In this document: piece after piece, positions 35,199 through 44,174 of the stretch | Layout: the number at the start of each line of letters is the position of its first letter | Numbering within the stretch: position 1 is the first letter of the stretch | NCBI GenBank assembly: GCA_045568635.1 | Contig: JBJLAO010000003.1 | Span: forward strand, 496,001 to 560,000 | Direction: 5' to 3' | DNA from: MedAcidi-G1 sp000817085 | GTDB taxonomy: Bacteria > Actinomycetota > Acidimicrobiia > Acidimicrobiales > MedAcidi-G1 | Length of the DNA stretch: 64,000 nucleotides | The notes under the pieces: model-generated | Databases searched by the model: none | Told to the model about the DNA's origin: nothing | What the model saw: only the letters and a program-made list of their open reading frames with translations | Position numbers and translations under genes: made by a program

Positions 35199-35675
35199 AT
35201 GTTGTTATTACTATTTGCAGCTTTTTTGATAGTGCCTGCTATTGAGTTATATCTAATCATTGAAGTTTCTCATCAAGTTGGCTTTGGAAACACTTTAATT
35301 GCTCTTGTATTTATCAGCGTTATCGGTGCGTGGATGGTCAAGCGAGAGGGAATACAAATAATCAGAAAAACTCAAATTGAATTAGCAAACGGCCAAATTC
35401 CCGGTAAACAAATAGTTGAAGGTTTACTTATCCTTTTAGCTGGTGTTTTGATGCTCACTCCAGGATTTGCAACTGATGCAATTGGTCTACTTTTACTTTT
35501 TCCTTTAACGCGGATCATGTTGCGTTCTTTTTTGTCTCGTCGATTCGTTAAGAAATTAAAGACAGGCCAAGCTTTTTTATGGGGATCTAAAAATAATGCC
35601 GGCCAACAAGTTGTAGATGTTGAATGGGATGTATCAGATTTAAATGATCGGAATGAAAAAGAACTAGAAGAGTAA
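35199..35675 (+). CDS. fxsA: FxsA family membrane protein
   Basis: 158 residues with the FxsA pattern: an N-terminal membrane helix (VPAIELYLIIEV), a second helix (IGAWMVKREG), a cytoplasmic helix, then a long hydrophobic pair with LLLLAG-like and LTPGFATDAIGL motifs. FxsA is known from E. coli as a membrane protein that alleviates phage T7 exclusion by plasmid F; its normal role is unclear. Confidence 0.9.
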   Translation: MLLLLFAAFLIVPAIELYLIIEVSHQVGFGNTLIALVFISVIGAWMVKREGIQIIRKTQIELANGQIPGKQIVEGLLILLAGVLMLTPGFATDAIGLLLLFPLTRIMLRSFLSRRFVKKLKTGQAFLWGSKNNAGQQVVDVEWDVSDLNDRNEKELEE

Positions 35676-35729
35676 TTTCTTTAGCAATCTTTTATCCGTG
35701 TCGGATGTCATATTGTTTCAATTCTTACA

Positions 35730-38714
35730 GTGATCCATACTTTATTAGACTTAGTGACTAAGCAGAAAATTTTTGGCATGACGAAATCAAACTTTGGTAC
35801 CCATTCAGACTTAAATAATGCTGTATCGATTACAGATCCCGGATCAGTACCTTATGTGGATTTAAGACCAGAGAACTTCAGCCAAATTATCTCTTCTAGT
35901 AAGCAGCTATCTGAAGGTTCTGATTGGATAGTGCAAACACCAGCAGGCCTTTTTGTCCATGGATATAAACAGGTCCGCTCGATACTTCGCGATCAAAGGT
36001 GGATATCGGTACTTTCGGGAATTTCCATGCTGGATTCTCTCGATTCAACAGCATCGGATTTAAATGTTTTGTTCGAGCGAGCTAGGCGTTCAATTACGGA
36101 TATTGAAATTCCAGCTAATTTCAACATTAGACCAAATGTATTATCAGTTGAAGGAGATGATCATAAGCGACTCAGAAAGTTAGTTAATTCTTCATTCACT
36201 TCTAAAAGTGCAGACCGCTTGCGTCCTTTTATGAGAGATCATGCAAGTGAACTGATGAATTCTTTAGTTAGAAATTCAACAAGTGAAATTGTTCAAGAAT
36301 TTTGTCGGCCATATCCAATTCCAATTATTTGTAGGTTATTGGGATCAGACGATAAAGACTGGGAGTTGTTTGATTATTGGGCTGAAGTCATTTTCTCTGC
36401 CTTAGACGCCGACACTGATTCCGTAATAAGTCGACTTGATGAAATATCAGCAGCACAGAAAGATCTTGATAATTATATAAAAAGTCTTATTCATGATCGT
36501 TCAATTGAGCCCAAAGATGATTTGATTTCAGAACTCATTCAGAATCAGGTCGACGGCGACGCACTTAGCTCTGATGAATTAATAGCAATGGTAGAAGCTC
36601 TTTTATTGGCGGGTACGGACACAACGCGAAATCAACTTGGAGCAACAATTGCAGTACTGGCGGATCACCCTGAGCAGTATTCAATTTTAAGAGAAAGAAG
36701 GGAGTTAATCCCTGCCGCAATTGAAGAGTCGCTCAGATACATAGGGGCAGTTCGAACTACTGCCCGTTTAGCAGTTGAAGACATAGATTTTGAAGGAAAA
36801 TTTTTCCCTGCTGGTAGCACAGTCTTGCTAGGACTTCATGCTGCAAGTCTTGGTGAAACCGAAGATGATGATGGTTATGTTTTCAATCTTCTACGTGAAC
36901 GGGAATGTCCACATATGGCATTTGGTAGTGGGGCTCACCATTGTCTTGGCGCATTTTTGGCACGTGCAGAATTACAAGAAGCATTAAGTGTTTTTGTTGA
37001 CAGAGTTCCTTCTATTGATTTGGTAAGTCCGGTCGAGTGGAAACCATTATCTATGGGAATTTGGGGACCGAGTCGTCTCGAAATTACATTTAAAGGTTCT
37101 TCTGGTAATAAGATTTACAAAGCCGGAACAAATCGAGAAAGTGAATCAGTTTTTGTTGCGGGTCGAGTGTCGGATATAAAAGAGGATCTACTGATTCAGG
37201 AGTCTTCAAAAAAGCGTTCTGAAATCCAAAAATCTATACCGCACTTGATTCAGCGTCCGAAATTTCCACCGATTAAGAGGTTGTTGACAACCGTTTTCAA
37301 TTTCAGTAAAGCAATAATACTTTGGAAATTAATTGACTCACGTAAAGAAGATAAAACAAAAAAGACTTTTTTATACAGAAGAATAAGGCAAGCTGCTGAA
37401 CGGTTAGGTCCTACCTATGTCAAACTTGCACAATTAATTTCCGCAGCGGAAGGAATATTTCCAGAACCTCTAATAGCTGAGTGTAAAAAGTGTCGTGATG
37501 AAGTGCGGCCAGAATCTTGGGTCACTGTCAGAAAAACTATAGAGAACGAATTAGGACCAATAGACAAAATTTTTAGTTTTATTAATCCTATTCCCATAGC
37601 AGCAGCATCAATAGCCCAAGTGCATTCTGCAAAACTCCTTGATGGTTCTTCTGTGGTTATTAAGGTTCAAAGGAAAAAAATTCAAGATCAAGTTAAAAGT
37701 GATCTAAAAGTAATGGCATGGTTAGCTCCGAAATTTGTCGGTCGTATACCGATTGCAGCATTAACAAATCCTCCAGCTTTAGTTGAATTGTTTGCGGAAA
37801 CAATTTGTGAAGAATTAGATTTTCAGCTTGAAGTATCAAATCTTTTTGAAATTGAAAGAGCCTTGAAATCAAATCCTAAAAACACTTGGGAATTGCCCAT
37901 TCCAAATTTAGATTATGTCACTTCAAAAATTATTGTGATGAGCAGAGTTCAGGGTTTTTCTCTTGGTGATGCAAATGAAATGGAAATGAACGCAGACCGA
38001 GTTTCTGCTGTTTTTCGTCAAATGGTTGATGGTTTGCTAGAGGGAGCTGTAATTCATGGGATTTTTCATGGTGATTTTCATGCTGGCAATGTATTTTTAG
38101 ACAGAGATGGTCAAATCGGTTTAGTAGATTTTGGAATTACCGGGAGATTAAATGGTGATCGTCGAATTGCGTTTTTACGTTATGTAGTGGGTTTAATGAC
38201 TGGTGATGTTGAAGCACAGATTATGGGGTTGAGAGATCTTGGAGCTTTCCCATCTGATACTGACGTCCAAACCCTAATTAAAGATTTTCAATTAGAACGT
38301 GACGACTTTGATCCTCTTGAAATGAGCGAAGAAGAATTTGTAGAAGAGATTCAAGTAATCGTGAGAGATCTTTTGGCACATGGCGCAAGAATTCCTAAAG
38401 AATTGATGCTTTTTGTAAAGAACTTTGCTTACCTTTCATCAGTAATTCAAAATTTAAGTCCTGAAATGGATTTGTTGGCAGAGTTTGAAAAAATCTCATC
38501 AGGTTTTTTTACCAGAAATGGGCTTCGTGTCGCCACTGAAGTTGGTTTTTCAGTTACGAGTGATGACATTTCAGACCAGTCATTTAGAAGGGCAGCAGGA
38601 CTGCGCGATAGCGAGAAGACTCTTACTTGGGATGCTTTACAAAAACGTAGAAATGAAGCCATTCAGCGAATACCCGTTAAATCAGTGGTCGATGAATTAC
38701 AAGGAAAAATTTAA
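35730..38714 (+). CDS. Cytochrome P450 fused to UbiB/ABC1-type atypical kinase
   Basis: 994 residues in one uninterrupted frame. Residues about 20-430 form a complete P450: AGTDTTR in the I helix (294-300), ExxR at 333-336, heme loop F398-G-S-G-A-H-H-C405. After a linker with a hydrophobic stretch (about 510-530), residues 550-990 form an ABC1/UbiB kinase: K565-L-A-Q568 (usual KxGQ with Gly replaced by Ala), AAASIAQVHSA, Lys645, HGDFHAGN (780-787), DFG (800-802). UbiB proteins handle isoprenoid quinones or other lipids, so the P450 may hydroxylate a lipid presented by the kinase part (inference). GTG 35730 is the annotated start; ATG 35778 is possible. Photolyase follows by 5 bases. Confidence 0.9.
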   Translation: MIHTLLDLVTKQKIFGMTKSNFGTHSDLNNAVSITDPGSVPYVDLRPENFSQIISSSKQLSEGSDWIVQTPAGLFVHGYKQVRSILRDQRWISVLSGISMLDSLDSTASDLNVLFERARRSITDIEIPANFNIRPNVLSVEGDDHKRLRKLVNSSFTSKSADRLRPFMRDHASELMNSLVRNSTSEIVQEFCRPYPIPIICRLLGSDDKDWELFDYWAEVIFSALDADTDSVISRLDEISAAQKDLDNYIKSLIHDRSIEPKDDLISELIQNQVDGDALSSDELIAMVEALLLAGTDTTRNQLGATIAVLADHPEQYSILRERRELIPAAIEESLRYIGAVRTTARLAVEDIDFEGKFFPAGSTVLLGLHAASLGETEDDDGYVFNLLRERECPHMAFGSGAHHCLGAFLARAELQEALSVFVDRVPSIDLVSPVEWKPLSMGIWGPSRLEITFKGSSGNKIYKAGTNRESESVFVAGRVSDIKEDLLIQESSKKRSEIQKSIPHLIQRPKFPPIKRLLTTVFNFSKAIILWKLIDSRKEDKTKKTFLYRRIRQAAERLGPTYVKLAQLISAAEGIFPEPLIAECKKCRDEVRPESWVTVRKTIENELGPIDKIFSFINPIPIAAASIAQVHSAKLLDGSSVVIKVQRKKIQDQVKSDLKVMAWLAPKFVGRIPIAALTNPPALVELFAETICEELDFQLEVSNLFEIERALKSNPKNTWELPIPNLDYVTSKIIVMSRVQGFSLGDANEMEMNADRVSAVFRQMVDGLLEGAVIHGIFHGDFHAGNVFLDRDGQIGLVDFGITGRLNGDRRIAFLRYVVGLMTGDVEAQIMGLRDLGAFPSDTDVQTLIKDFQLERDDFDPLEMSEEEFVEEIQVIVRDLLAHGARIPKELMLFVKNFAYLSSVIQNLSPEMDLLAEFEKISSGFFTRNGLRVATEVGFSVTSDDISDQSFRRAAGLRDSEKTLTWDALQKRRNEAIQRIPVKSVVDELQGKI

Positions 38715-38719
38715 CTCAC

Positions 38720-40069
38720 ATGGATTCTCCAAACATAATAGTTTTTACAAGAGATCTAAGAGTTAGAGATAATCCCGCACTCGATGCAGCTGTTTCGATG
38801 CCCGGCCCCACAGTTGCACTTTTTGTTTTTGATGAACTCATTACAGATAAAAAATCCCCCAGTCCTAACCGTTTTCAATTTCTTATTGATTCTTTACGTG
38901 ATCTGGATGCCTCATTAAAAAAAATTGGCTCACAGTTGATAATACGTCAAGGAAAATGGGTAGATGAGATAACAAAAGTAGCTCTGGAAACCCAATCAAA
39001 ACAGATCCATGTTTCTAATGATTTCAGTCTTTTGGCGAAAACTCGTTTAGAAGCATTGATTGAGAGAGGTGAATCAACAGGGTTTAAAATCAGCGTTCAT
39101 CCAGGTGTTTCTCTCGTAGAGCCGGGTCATTTAACGCCAGCTGATGGGAGAGAATACAAAGTTTTTACACCGTACTATCGCCGTTGGCTAGAGACCTCTT
39201 GGCGAGAACCCGTGAAAACACCAAAATTTATCCAAAGCATTGATACAGATGGCGACCATATAGAAATTCTTGAAAAGTACGATCAAAAAAATCTTTCACC
39301 TTTTTTGTTAAAAGGAGGGGAAACAGAAGGGATTTCGCGTTTAAACGATTGGATGACCAAAGAAATATCAGATTATGAAAAAGGTCGAGATGATATAGAG
39401 GGTGATAGAACATCACGTTTATCCCCCTATCTCCATTTTGGGTGTCTATCTCCACTAGAGGTAGCGTTGCAAGCTTTGGAATTTGGTGGCGATGCTTTTG
39501 TTAGACAATTATGTTGGCGTGATTTTTATCTACAAATTTTGCATCATCGTCCAGACTCTTCAAGAAGCGATTACCGTGACCGAAAATATGATTGGAATAA
39601 AAATCCGGAAGCCTTCAGACTCTGGAAAGAAGGTAAAACCGGGTTTCCAATAGTCGATGCAGGAATGCGCCAATTACTAGCTGAAGGCTTTATGCACAAC
39701 AGAGTAAGAATGATCGTCGCCTCTTTTCTGACAAAAGACCTGCATCTAGATTGGAGGATTGGGGCGGAGCATTTCATGAACTATTTGATTGATGGAGACG
39801 TTGCTTCAAACCAACTGAATTGGCAATGGGTTGCTGGAACTGGAACCGATAGCAACCCTCACCGAATTTTCAATCCTGTTCGTCAAAGTGAAAGATTTGA
39901 TGCTGATGGAAAATATATTCATAAGTGGGTTCCAGAATTAAAAGATATTTTAGGTAATGATGTCCATAATCCTGATAGAAAATCGCGATTAGAAGCTAGT
40001 TACCCAGAAGCAATGTTGGACCACCATGAAGCAATTGCGATATACAAATCTAAGTATTCTGGTAAATAG
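38720..40069 (+). CDS. phr: Deoxyribodipyrimidine photolyase (class I)
   Basis: 449 residues. The N-terminal antenna domain starts IIVFTRDLRVRDNPALDAA. The C-terminal FAD domain has the TSRLSPYLHFGCLSP, LCWRDFYLQ, GMRQL.EGFMHNRVRM and DSNPHRIFNPVRQS motifs of CPD photolyases, including the Trp-rich QLNWQWVAGTG segment. It repairs UV dimers with light. It is packed against the P450-UbiB gene, consistent with coexpression and a light-stress role for the cluster. Confidence 0.93.
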   Translation: MDSPNIIVFTRDLRVRDNPALDAAVSMPGPTVALFVFDELITDKKSPSPNRFQFLIDSLRDLDASLKKIGSQLIIRQGKWVDEITKVALETQSKQIHVSNDFSLLAKTRLEALIERGESTGFKISVHPGVSLVEPGHLTPADGREYKVFTPYYRRWLETSWREPVKTPKFIQSIDTDGDHIEILEKYDQKNLSPFLLKGGETEGISRLNDWMTKEISDYEKGRDDIEGDRTSRLSPYLHFGCLSPLEVALQALEFGGDAFVRQLCWRDFYLQILHHRPDSSRSDYRDRKYDWNKNPEAFRLWKEGKTGFPIVDAGMRQLLAEGFMHNRVRMIVASFLTKDLHLDWRIGAEHFMNYLIDGDVASNQLNWQWVAGTGTDSNPHRIFNPVRQSERFDADGKYIHKWVPELKDILGNDVHNPDRKSRLEASYPEAMLDHHEAIAIYKSKYSGK

Positions 40070-40090
40070 TAGATTTAGAAAGGTTAACTT

Positions 40091-40501
40091 ATGGCAGTTT
40101 TATCACCGCAAGAAACAACTGCAGCTCTGAACGAATTTGTTAGTGAAAAACATCTAGGAATTTTAACTCTGGTCAGGAAAGACGGAAGACCACATTCGAC
40201 CCCTGTTGGTTTCATGTGGGACGATGAAAATAAGGTTGTAAAAATAATCACATGGTCTGGAAGCTTAAAAACCCGTCTGCTTAAGGAAGAAACTCTTGTT
40301 GGAACAATTTCGCAAGTAGATGGCGGTCGGTGGGTAACTTTTGAAGGTATCTGTTCATCTACTGGCGATTCTGAAATTTGTTCTGACGCTGTGAAACGTT
40401 ACTCTTTGCGCTATTCGGAACCAAAAGATCGTGGCGATGAACGAAGGACCATAACCATGACCGTTGACCGGATACTTTCTAGTGCTGGTTTAGCTCCTTA
40501 G
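40091..40501 (+). CDS. PPOX-class (probable F420-dependent) flavin-fold protein
   Basis: 136 residues of split-barrel pyridoxamine-oxidase-like fold: KHLGILTLVRKDGRPHSTPVGFMWDD start and the WVTFEGICS strand are typical of actinobacterial F420-binding members of the PPOX group. AAAGG ribosome site nine bases before ATG. It probably reduces or oxidises a small molecule or biliverdin-like substrate; none is assignable. It ends four bases from the convergent FAD gene. Confidence 0.8.
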   Translation: MAVLSPQETTAALNEFVSEKHLGILTLVRKDGRPHSTPVGFMWDDENKVVKIITWSGSLKTRLLKEETLVGTISQVDGGRWVTFEGICSSTGDSEICSDAVKRYSLRYSEPKDRGDERRTITMTVDRILSSAGLAP

Positions 40502-40505
40502 AAGT

Positions 40506-41738
40506 TTAATCTTCCAAACAAATTGTGGCAGCTCTTCTGCCTGATACTAGAGCGCCTTGAATCGATGGCGTATCTCTATGATCGCCACAAATATAAATTC
40601 CTTCACTAATTTTTATATTTTTCCTGAAAGGGTCGCCGGGCTTTAAATCAGGTTGTGCGTGTTCAATCGAATATGTTTTTATATGTTCCCAACTGTCAAC
40701 ACTGTCACCAAACCATTTTTTCATTTGTATTAGTACATCTTCTATGGATTCGGGTTTTATTATTTCTGGGATGGCTGCCGCAATCAGAGCTTTACCACTT
40801 TTTGAGTAGGAAGGCGCAATGTTAGTCATAATTGCAACGTTTAGTGCGGGACCATTTTTTTCACCATTAAGAAGAATGGCTTTTGAAGAACTAGGTGCTT
40901 GGGGAGCAGAAAAATAAACGCAAGAGACAGACCGAGAAAGTGGGCTCTTCTGACCAAGTAATTTAGCTGTTGCAGGTCCTTCGGTAGCAATTATCAAGTT
41001 TGAAGGCAAAAAGGATTCACCCGATTCGAGTATTACTTTTTTACCTTCTACTTTTTCAACATTGCAATTTAAACGAACGCTGTTTTCATTTACTTGTTTA
41101 AAAAGCTGTTCACTAATTGCGCCCATTCCACGAGCTGGAACGGCAGCTTCACCAATAAATAACATTTTGAGGATCCAAAAACACAGTCTGGTGGAACCAC
41201 TCAGCGAAGGATCAAGTTGAATTCCTCCAATTAATGGTTTAAAAAAGCTATTAATCGCTTTAGGTGTAAAACCTAAATCCTCAAAAGTTTCTAAAATCTT
41301 TTTATCGTCTTTTTGTTTTAGAGGAATTTTTTTTCTACCGATTAGTGAATTTCTTAATTTTAAAAGTTTTATTTTGTCTTGTATCCCAATCGTTTTGGTT
41401 AAGGCTGTAGACACGATCGAAGAAATATTTCTAAATGGATCACCAACCTTAGAAAAACGATCATTAGAGAAAATAGTTGCGCCTGATTCAAATGGCTTAA
41501 GTTCCAACAAGGAAAGATCCAAATGTTCCGGTAATTCTGGATATGCAGTCAAAAGAACTTGGAAACCACGATCGAGTAGAAAATCTTTATATTGATCAGT
41601 TCTGACTCTACCGCCCACCCCATCAGATTTTTCTAACAGTAAAACCTCTTTACCTGATTGCGATAAAATCTTTGCTGCCGTTAAACCAGCTATACCTGCC
41701 CCAACTATTACAACTTCTGGAGAGGAAAGATCTGGCAA
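40506..41738 (-). CDS. FAD-dependent amine-oxidase/phytoene-desaturase-like oxidoreductase
   Basis: 410 residues. N-terminal dinucleotide motif VGAGIAGLTAA and the flavin-contacting GGRVRTDQ segment define the amine-oxidase/carotenoid-desaturase superfamily; a C-terminal ICGDHRDTPSIQGAL motif binds FAD. Such genes recur next to photolyase and DUF1295/SDR genes. A lipid, carotenoid or prenyl substrate is likely by family. It is last in a three-gene minus-strand operon, 8 bases after DUF1295. Confidence 0.82.
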   Translation of the reverse strand: MPDLSSPEVVIVGAGIAGLTAAKILSQSGKEVLLLEKSDGVGGRVRTDQYKDFLLDRGFQVLLTAYPELPEHLDLSLLELKPFESGATIFSNDRFSKVGDPFRNISSIVSTALTKTIGIQDKIKLLKLRNSLIGRKKIPLKQKDDKKILETFEDLGFTPKAINSFFKPLIGGIQLDPSLSGSTRLCFWILKMLFIGEAAVPARGMGAISEQLFKQVNENSVRLNCNVEKVEGKKVILESGESFLPSNLIIATEGPATAKLLGQKSPLSRSVSCVYFSAPQAPSSSKAILLNGEKNGPALNVAIMTNIAPSYSKSGKALIAAAIPEIIKPESIEDVLIQMKKWFGDSVDSWEHIKTYSIEHAQPDLKPGDPFRKNIKISEGIYICGDHRDTPSIQGALVSGRRAATICLED

Positions 41739-41746
41739 ATTATTTC

Positions 41747-42634
41747 CTATGAACTGAAAGAAGAAGGTCTTCTTGGTGGTTTCAGAATTAGGACAGGTGT
41801 TGATTCTTTATAAGTTTGAAACTCAACGTCATCACCCCAGCGTTTCTTCGCCGCAGAGTTAAGCATTGGTATGCCACTTATTTTTGTTAGAAGAACAAAG
41901 ACAAAAATTGGCGAAATTAAACTCACATACTGCCAGCCTGATAATGCAGGGAGTGCTACAAGTGATACGCCAATCCATAAAATAATTTCGCCAAAGTAGT
42001 TTGGATGTTGAGACCAAGCCCACAAACCGGTGTTAATGAAAGAATTTTGATTTTTGCTATCTAGTTTAAATCTTCGTTTCTGTTCATCAGAAATTATCTC
42101 AATTACGAAGCCTATTAACCAAATAATTACGCCTATTGTTCCAACCCAACCGAAACCTTTTTTAGAACTTGAAGTAATTGCTGACAACGCAGCCGACGTC
42201 GTAAGAACAACCCAAAGACCTTGAATTGTCCAAGTCATCAAAAACCAAGTGAAATTATATTTCATCAAATCAAATCGAGCATCATGACCCACTGCTTGAA
42301 CACGGGCAAATAAGAAAGCACCCAAACGTAAACCCCAAAAGCAAACCATTAATCCCAGCAATACAGATCTTGTATCGATTTCAGGTACTGCAATAAGTGC
42401 GACGACTGTGATTGTTAAATAAGTAGCAGAACCTACAAGGTCGAAAAATCTTTCAGAATGAAAAAACCAAGAAGGTATGAAACAAAGCCATTGGATCAAA
42501 AAAGCAAGAATGCTGCAAAGAGCAAAAAGTTTTATTCCAGAAGCATCTACTCCGTTATCACTACAAGAAACGACCACAAAAAAAGCGACACAAAGCGAAG
42601 CAACAATAGCGATTGATGAATGTTTCGTTGTCAT
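41747..42634 (-). CDS. DUF1295 family membrane protein (steroid 5-alpha-reductase-like)
   Basis: 295 residues with about seven membrane helices. The C-terminal NPNYFGEIILWIG motif and the later KKRWGDDVEFQTYKEST segment are diagnostic of DUF1295, related to steroid reductases and isoprenylcysteine methyltransferases. It probably acts on a membrane lipid. It is one base from the preceding SDR-DUF2867 gene, so the operon is tight. Confidence 0.87.
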   Translation of the reverse strand: MTTKHSSIAIVASLCVAFFVVVSCSDNGVDASGIKLFALCSILAFLIQWLCFIPSWFFHSERFFDLVGSATYLTITVVALIAVPEIDTRSVLLGLMVCFWGLRLGAFLFARVQAVGHDARFDLMKYNFTWFLMTWTIQGLWVVLTTSAALSAITSSSKKGFGWVGTIGVIIWLIGFVIEIISDEQKRRFKLDSKNQNSFINTGLWAWSQHPNYFGEIILWIGVSLVALPALSGWQYVSLISPIFVFVLLTKISGIPMLNSAAKKRWGDDVEFQTYKESTPVLILKPPRRPSSFSS

Positions 42635-44107
42635 TTAACTAGGTCCATGTTCCGCTGTGTGAATAATTTTTGAAAGCATTCTGTTAAAAATTAGTGAATG
42701 TGGGATTAATAAGGCAAACCAATAAAGTCTTCCAATTACTCCTCTTGGAACAAAATGTGCACGTTGACTAACTAAGCAACCATTGCCATTATCTGACACA
42801 CTCCATTCAAGCCACGCGTGGCCAGGTAGAAGCATTTCGGCCCGTAAAAGTAATGAGTCAGAATCAACTTTTACCACAGTAAAAAAGTCTACTGGATCAC
42901 CAACACGTAGTTCGGAAGGGTGCCGTCTTCCTCTTCTTAGACCAACTCCACCGGCTAGTTTGTCAATAAACCCACGAACAGCCCATAACCAATCGAAGGC
43001 AAACCAACCGGTGTCACCACCAATAGTTTTAATTGTTGACATGACTTTTTTGCCTGTAACTAACGATTTCTGTTCTCTAGAGTCAATTAAAACACGACCC
43101 CCAGACCACTCTGGGTCACTAAGTTCAGGCAACTCCGCTATTTGGCTTTTCACAGAATTTGACCATCGGGTAGGAATCTGGAGATTTTGCACTCTAGTTA
43201 ATGCTCTACCAATTGAATTATGCAAATTTTCAGCATCATGATTAAGCACAGCAGAGATTGGGTTGTTACTTACTACGACATCAGAAGTGAGAGAATCTAT
43301 AAGAGAACGGGCAAGACGAATAGGTAGCGGACTGGTCAGATTTACCCAATGAGATGATAGTCGAGGAGTTAATACGGGCACTGGAATAATTATTCGTTTT
43401 TTTAAGCCAGCAACTTGGGCATAGGTATGCATCATTTCTCTGTAAGTTAAAATATCTGGCCCGCCGACATCAATAATTTTCCCTAGCGTTTTATCATTAT
43501 CTAATACAGACACTAAATAGAACAAAATGTCGCTTATTGCTACAGGTTGACAACGTGTCTGGGTAACCCATTTGGGCACCACCATTATTGGAAGTACTTC
43601 AACTAATGACCGGAGCATCTCGAAAGAAGCACTCCCAGAGCCAATAATTATCGCTGCTCGAAGTTCGGTGACAGGGGTTGAACCATTTGACAAAATTTTT
43701 CCAACTTTGTGCCGGCTAGTTAAATGTGGAGAATGATTTTTTTCATCTTCCCCAAGACCACCTAAATAAACAATTTGTTTAATTTTGTTTATATCCGCAG
43801 CTTTAGAAAAAATTTCAGCCATTGATGATTCTAAATCTTCAAAGTTAGAAGAAGCTGCCATTGAGTGGACCAGGTAATATGCTTTTTCCACACCATTAAG
43901 TGCTTCAATTACCTGGTCCTTAAGGCTTAAATCAGCTTTATAAACTTCAACTTTTGATCGCCAGGATCTGTCGTCTAATGCTTCAGAGTTCCTAACAATG
44001 CAGCGAACGTTGTATCCGGCTTCTAGAAGTTGAGGTACTAGACGACCACCGACGTACCCGGTCGCACCAGTAACCGCAATTATTCCAGTTTTATTTGCAT
44101 TTTTCAT
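42635..44107 (-). CDS. NAD(P)-binding SDR with C-terminal DUF2867 domain
   Basis: 490 residues. The atypical/extended SDR domain (about 8-290) starts VTGATGYVGGRLVPQLL and has a Leu-Gly-Gly substrate strand (QIVYLGGLGED). The C-terminal domain (about 330-485) is DUF2867, a START-like lipid-binding fold, with the RPHPSELRVGDPVDFF-like segment and two late hydrophobic helices. Fusions of this kind occur in actinobacteria beside photolyase and DUF1295 genes. A lipid substrate is likely. Confidence 0.83.
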   Translation of the reverse strand: MKNANKTGIIAVTGATGYVGGRLVPQLLEAGYNVRCIVRNSEALDDRSWRSKVEVYKADLSLKDQVIEALNGVEKAYYLVHSMAASSNFEDLESSMAEIFSKAADINKIKQIVYLGGLGEDEKNHSPHLTSRHKVGKILSNGSTPVTELRAAIIIGSGSASFEMLRSLVEVLPIMVVPKWVTQTRCQPVAISDILFYLVSVLDNDKTLGKIIDVGGPDILTYREMMHTYAQVAGLKKRIIIPVPVLTPRLSSHWVNLTSPLPIRLARSLIDSLTSDVVVSNNPISAVLNHDAENLHNSIGRALTRVQNLQIPTRWSNSVKSQIAELPELSDPEWSGGRVLIDSREQKSLVTGKKVMSTIKTIGGDTGWFAFDWLWAVRGFIDKLAGGVGLRRGRRHPSELRVGDPVDFFTVVKVDSDSLLLRAEMLLPGHAWLEWSVSDNGNGCLVSQRAHFVPRGVIGRLYWFALLIPHSLIFNRMLSKIIHTAEHGPS

Positions 44108-44174
44108 AAACGTCTTAACTTTTCAATCATTAAAAATGTTATTTGGTAAGTCAAAATTTTTGGGAGTCTAGGGC

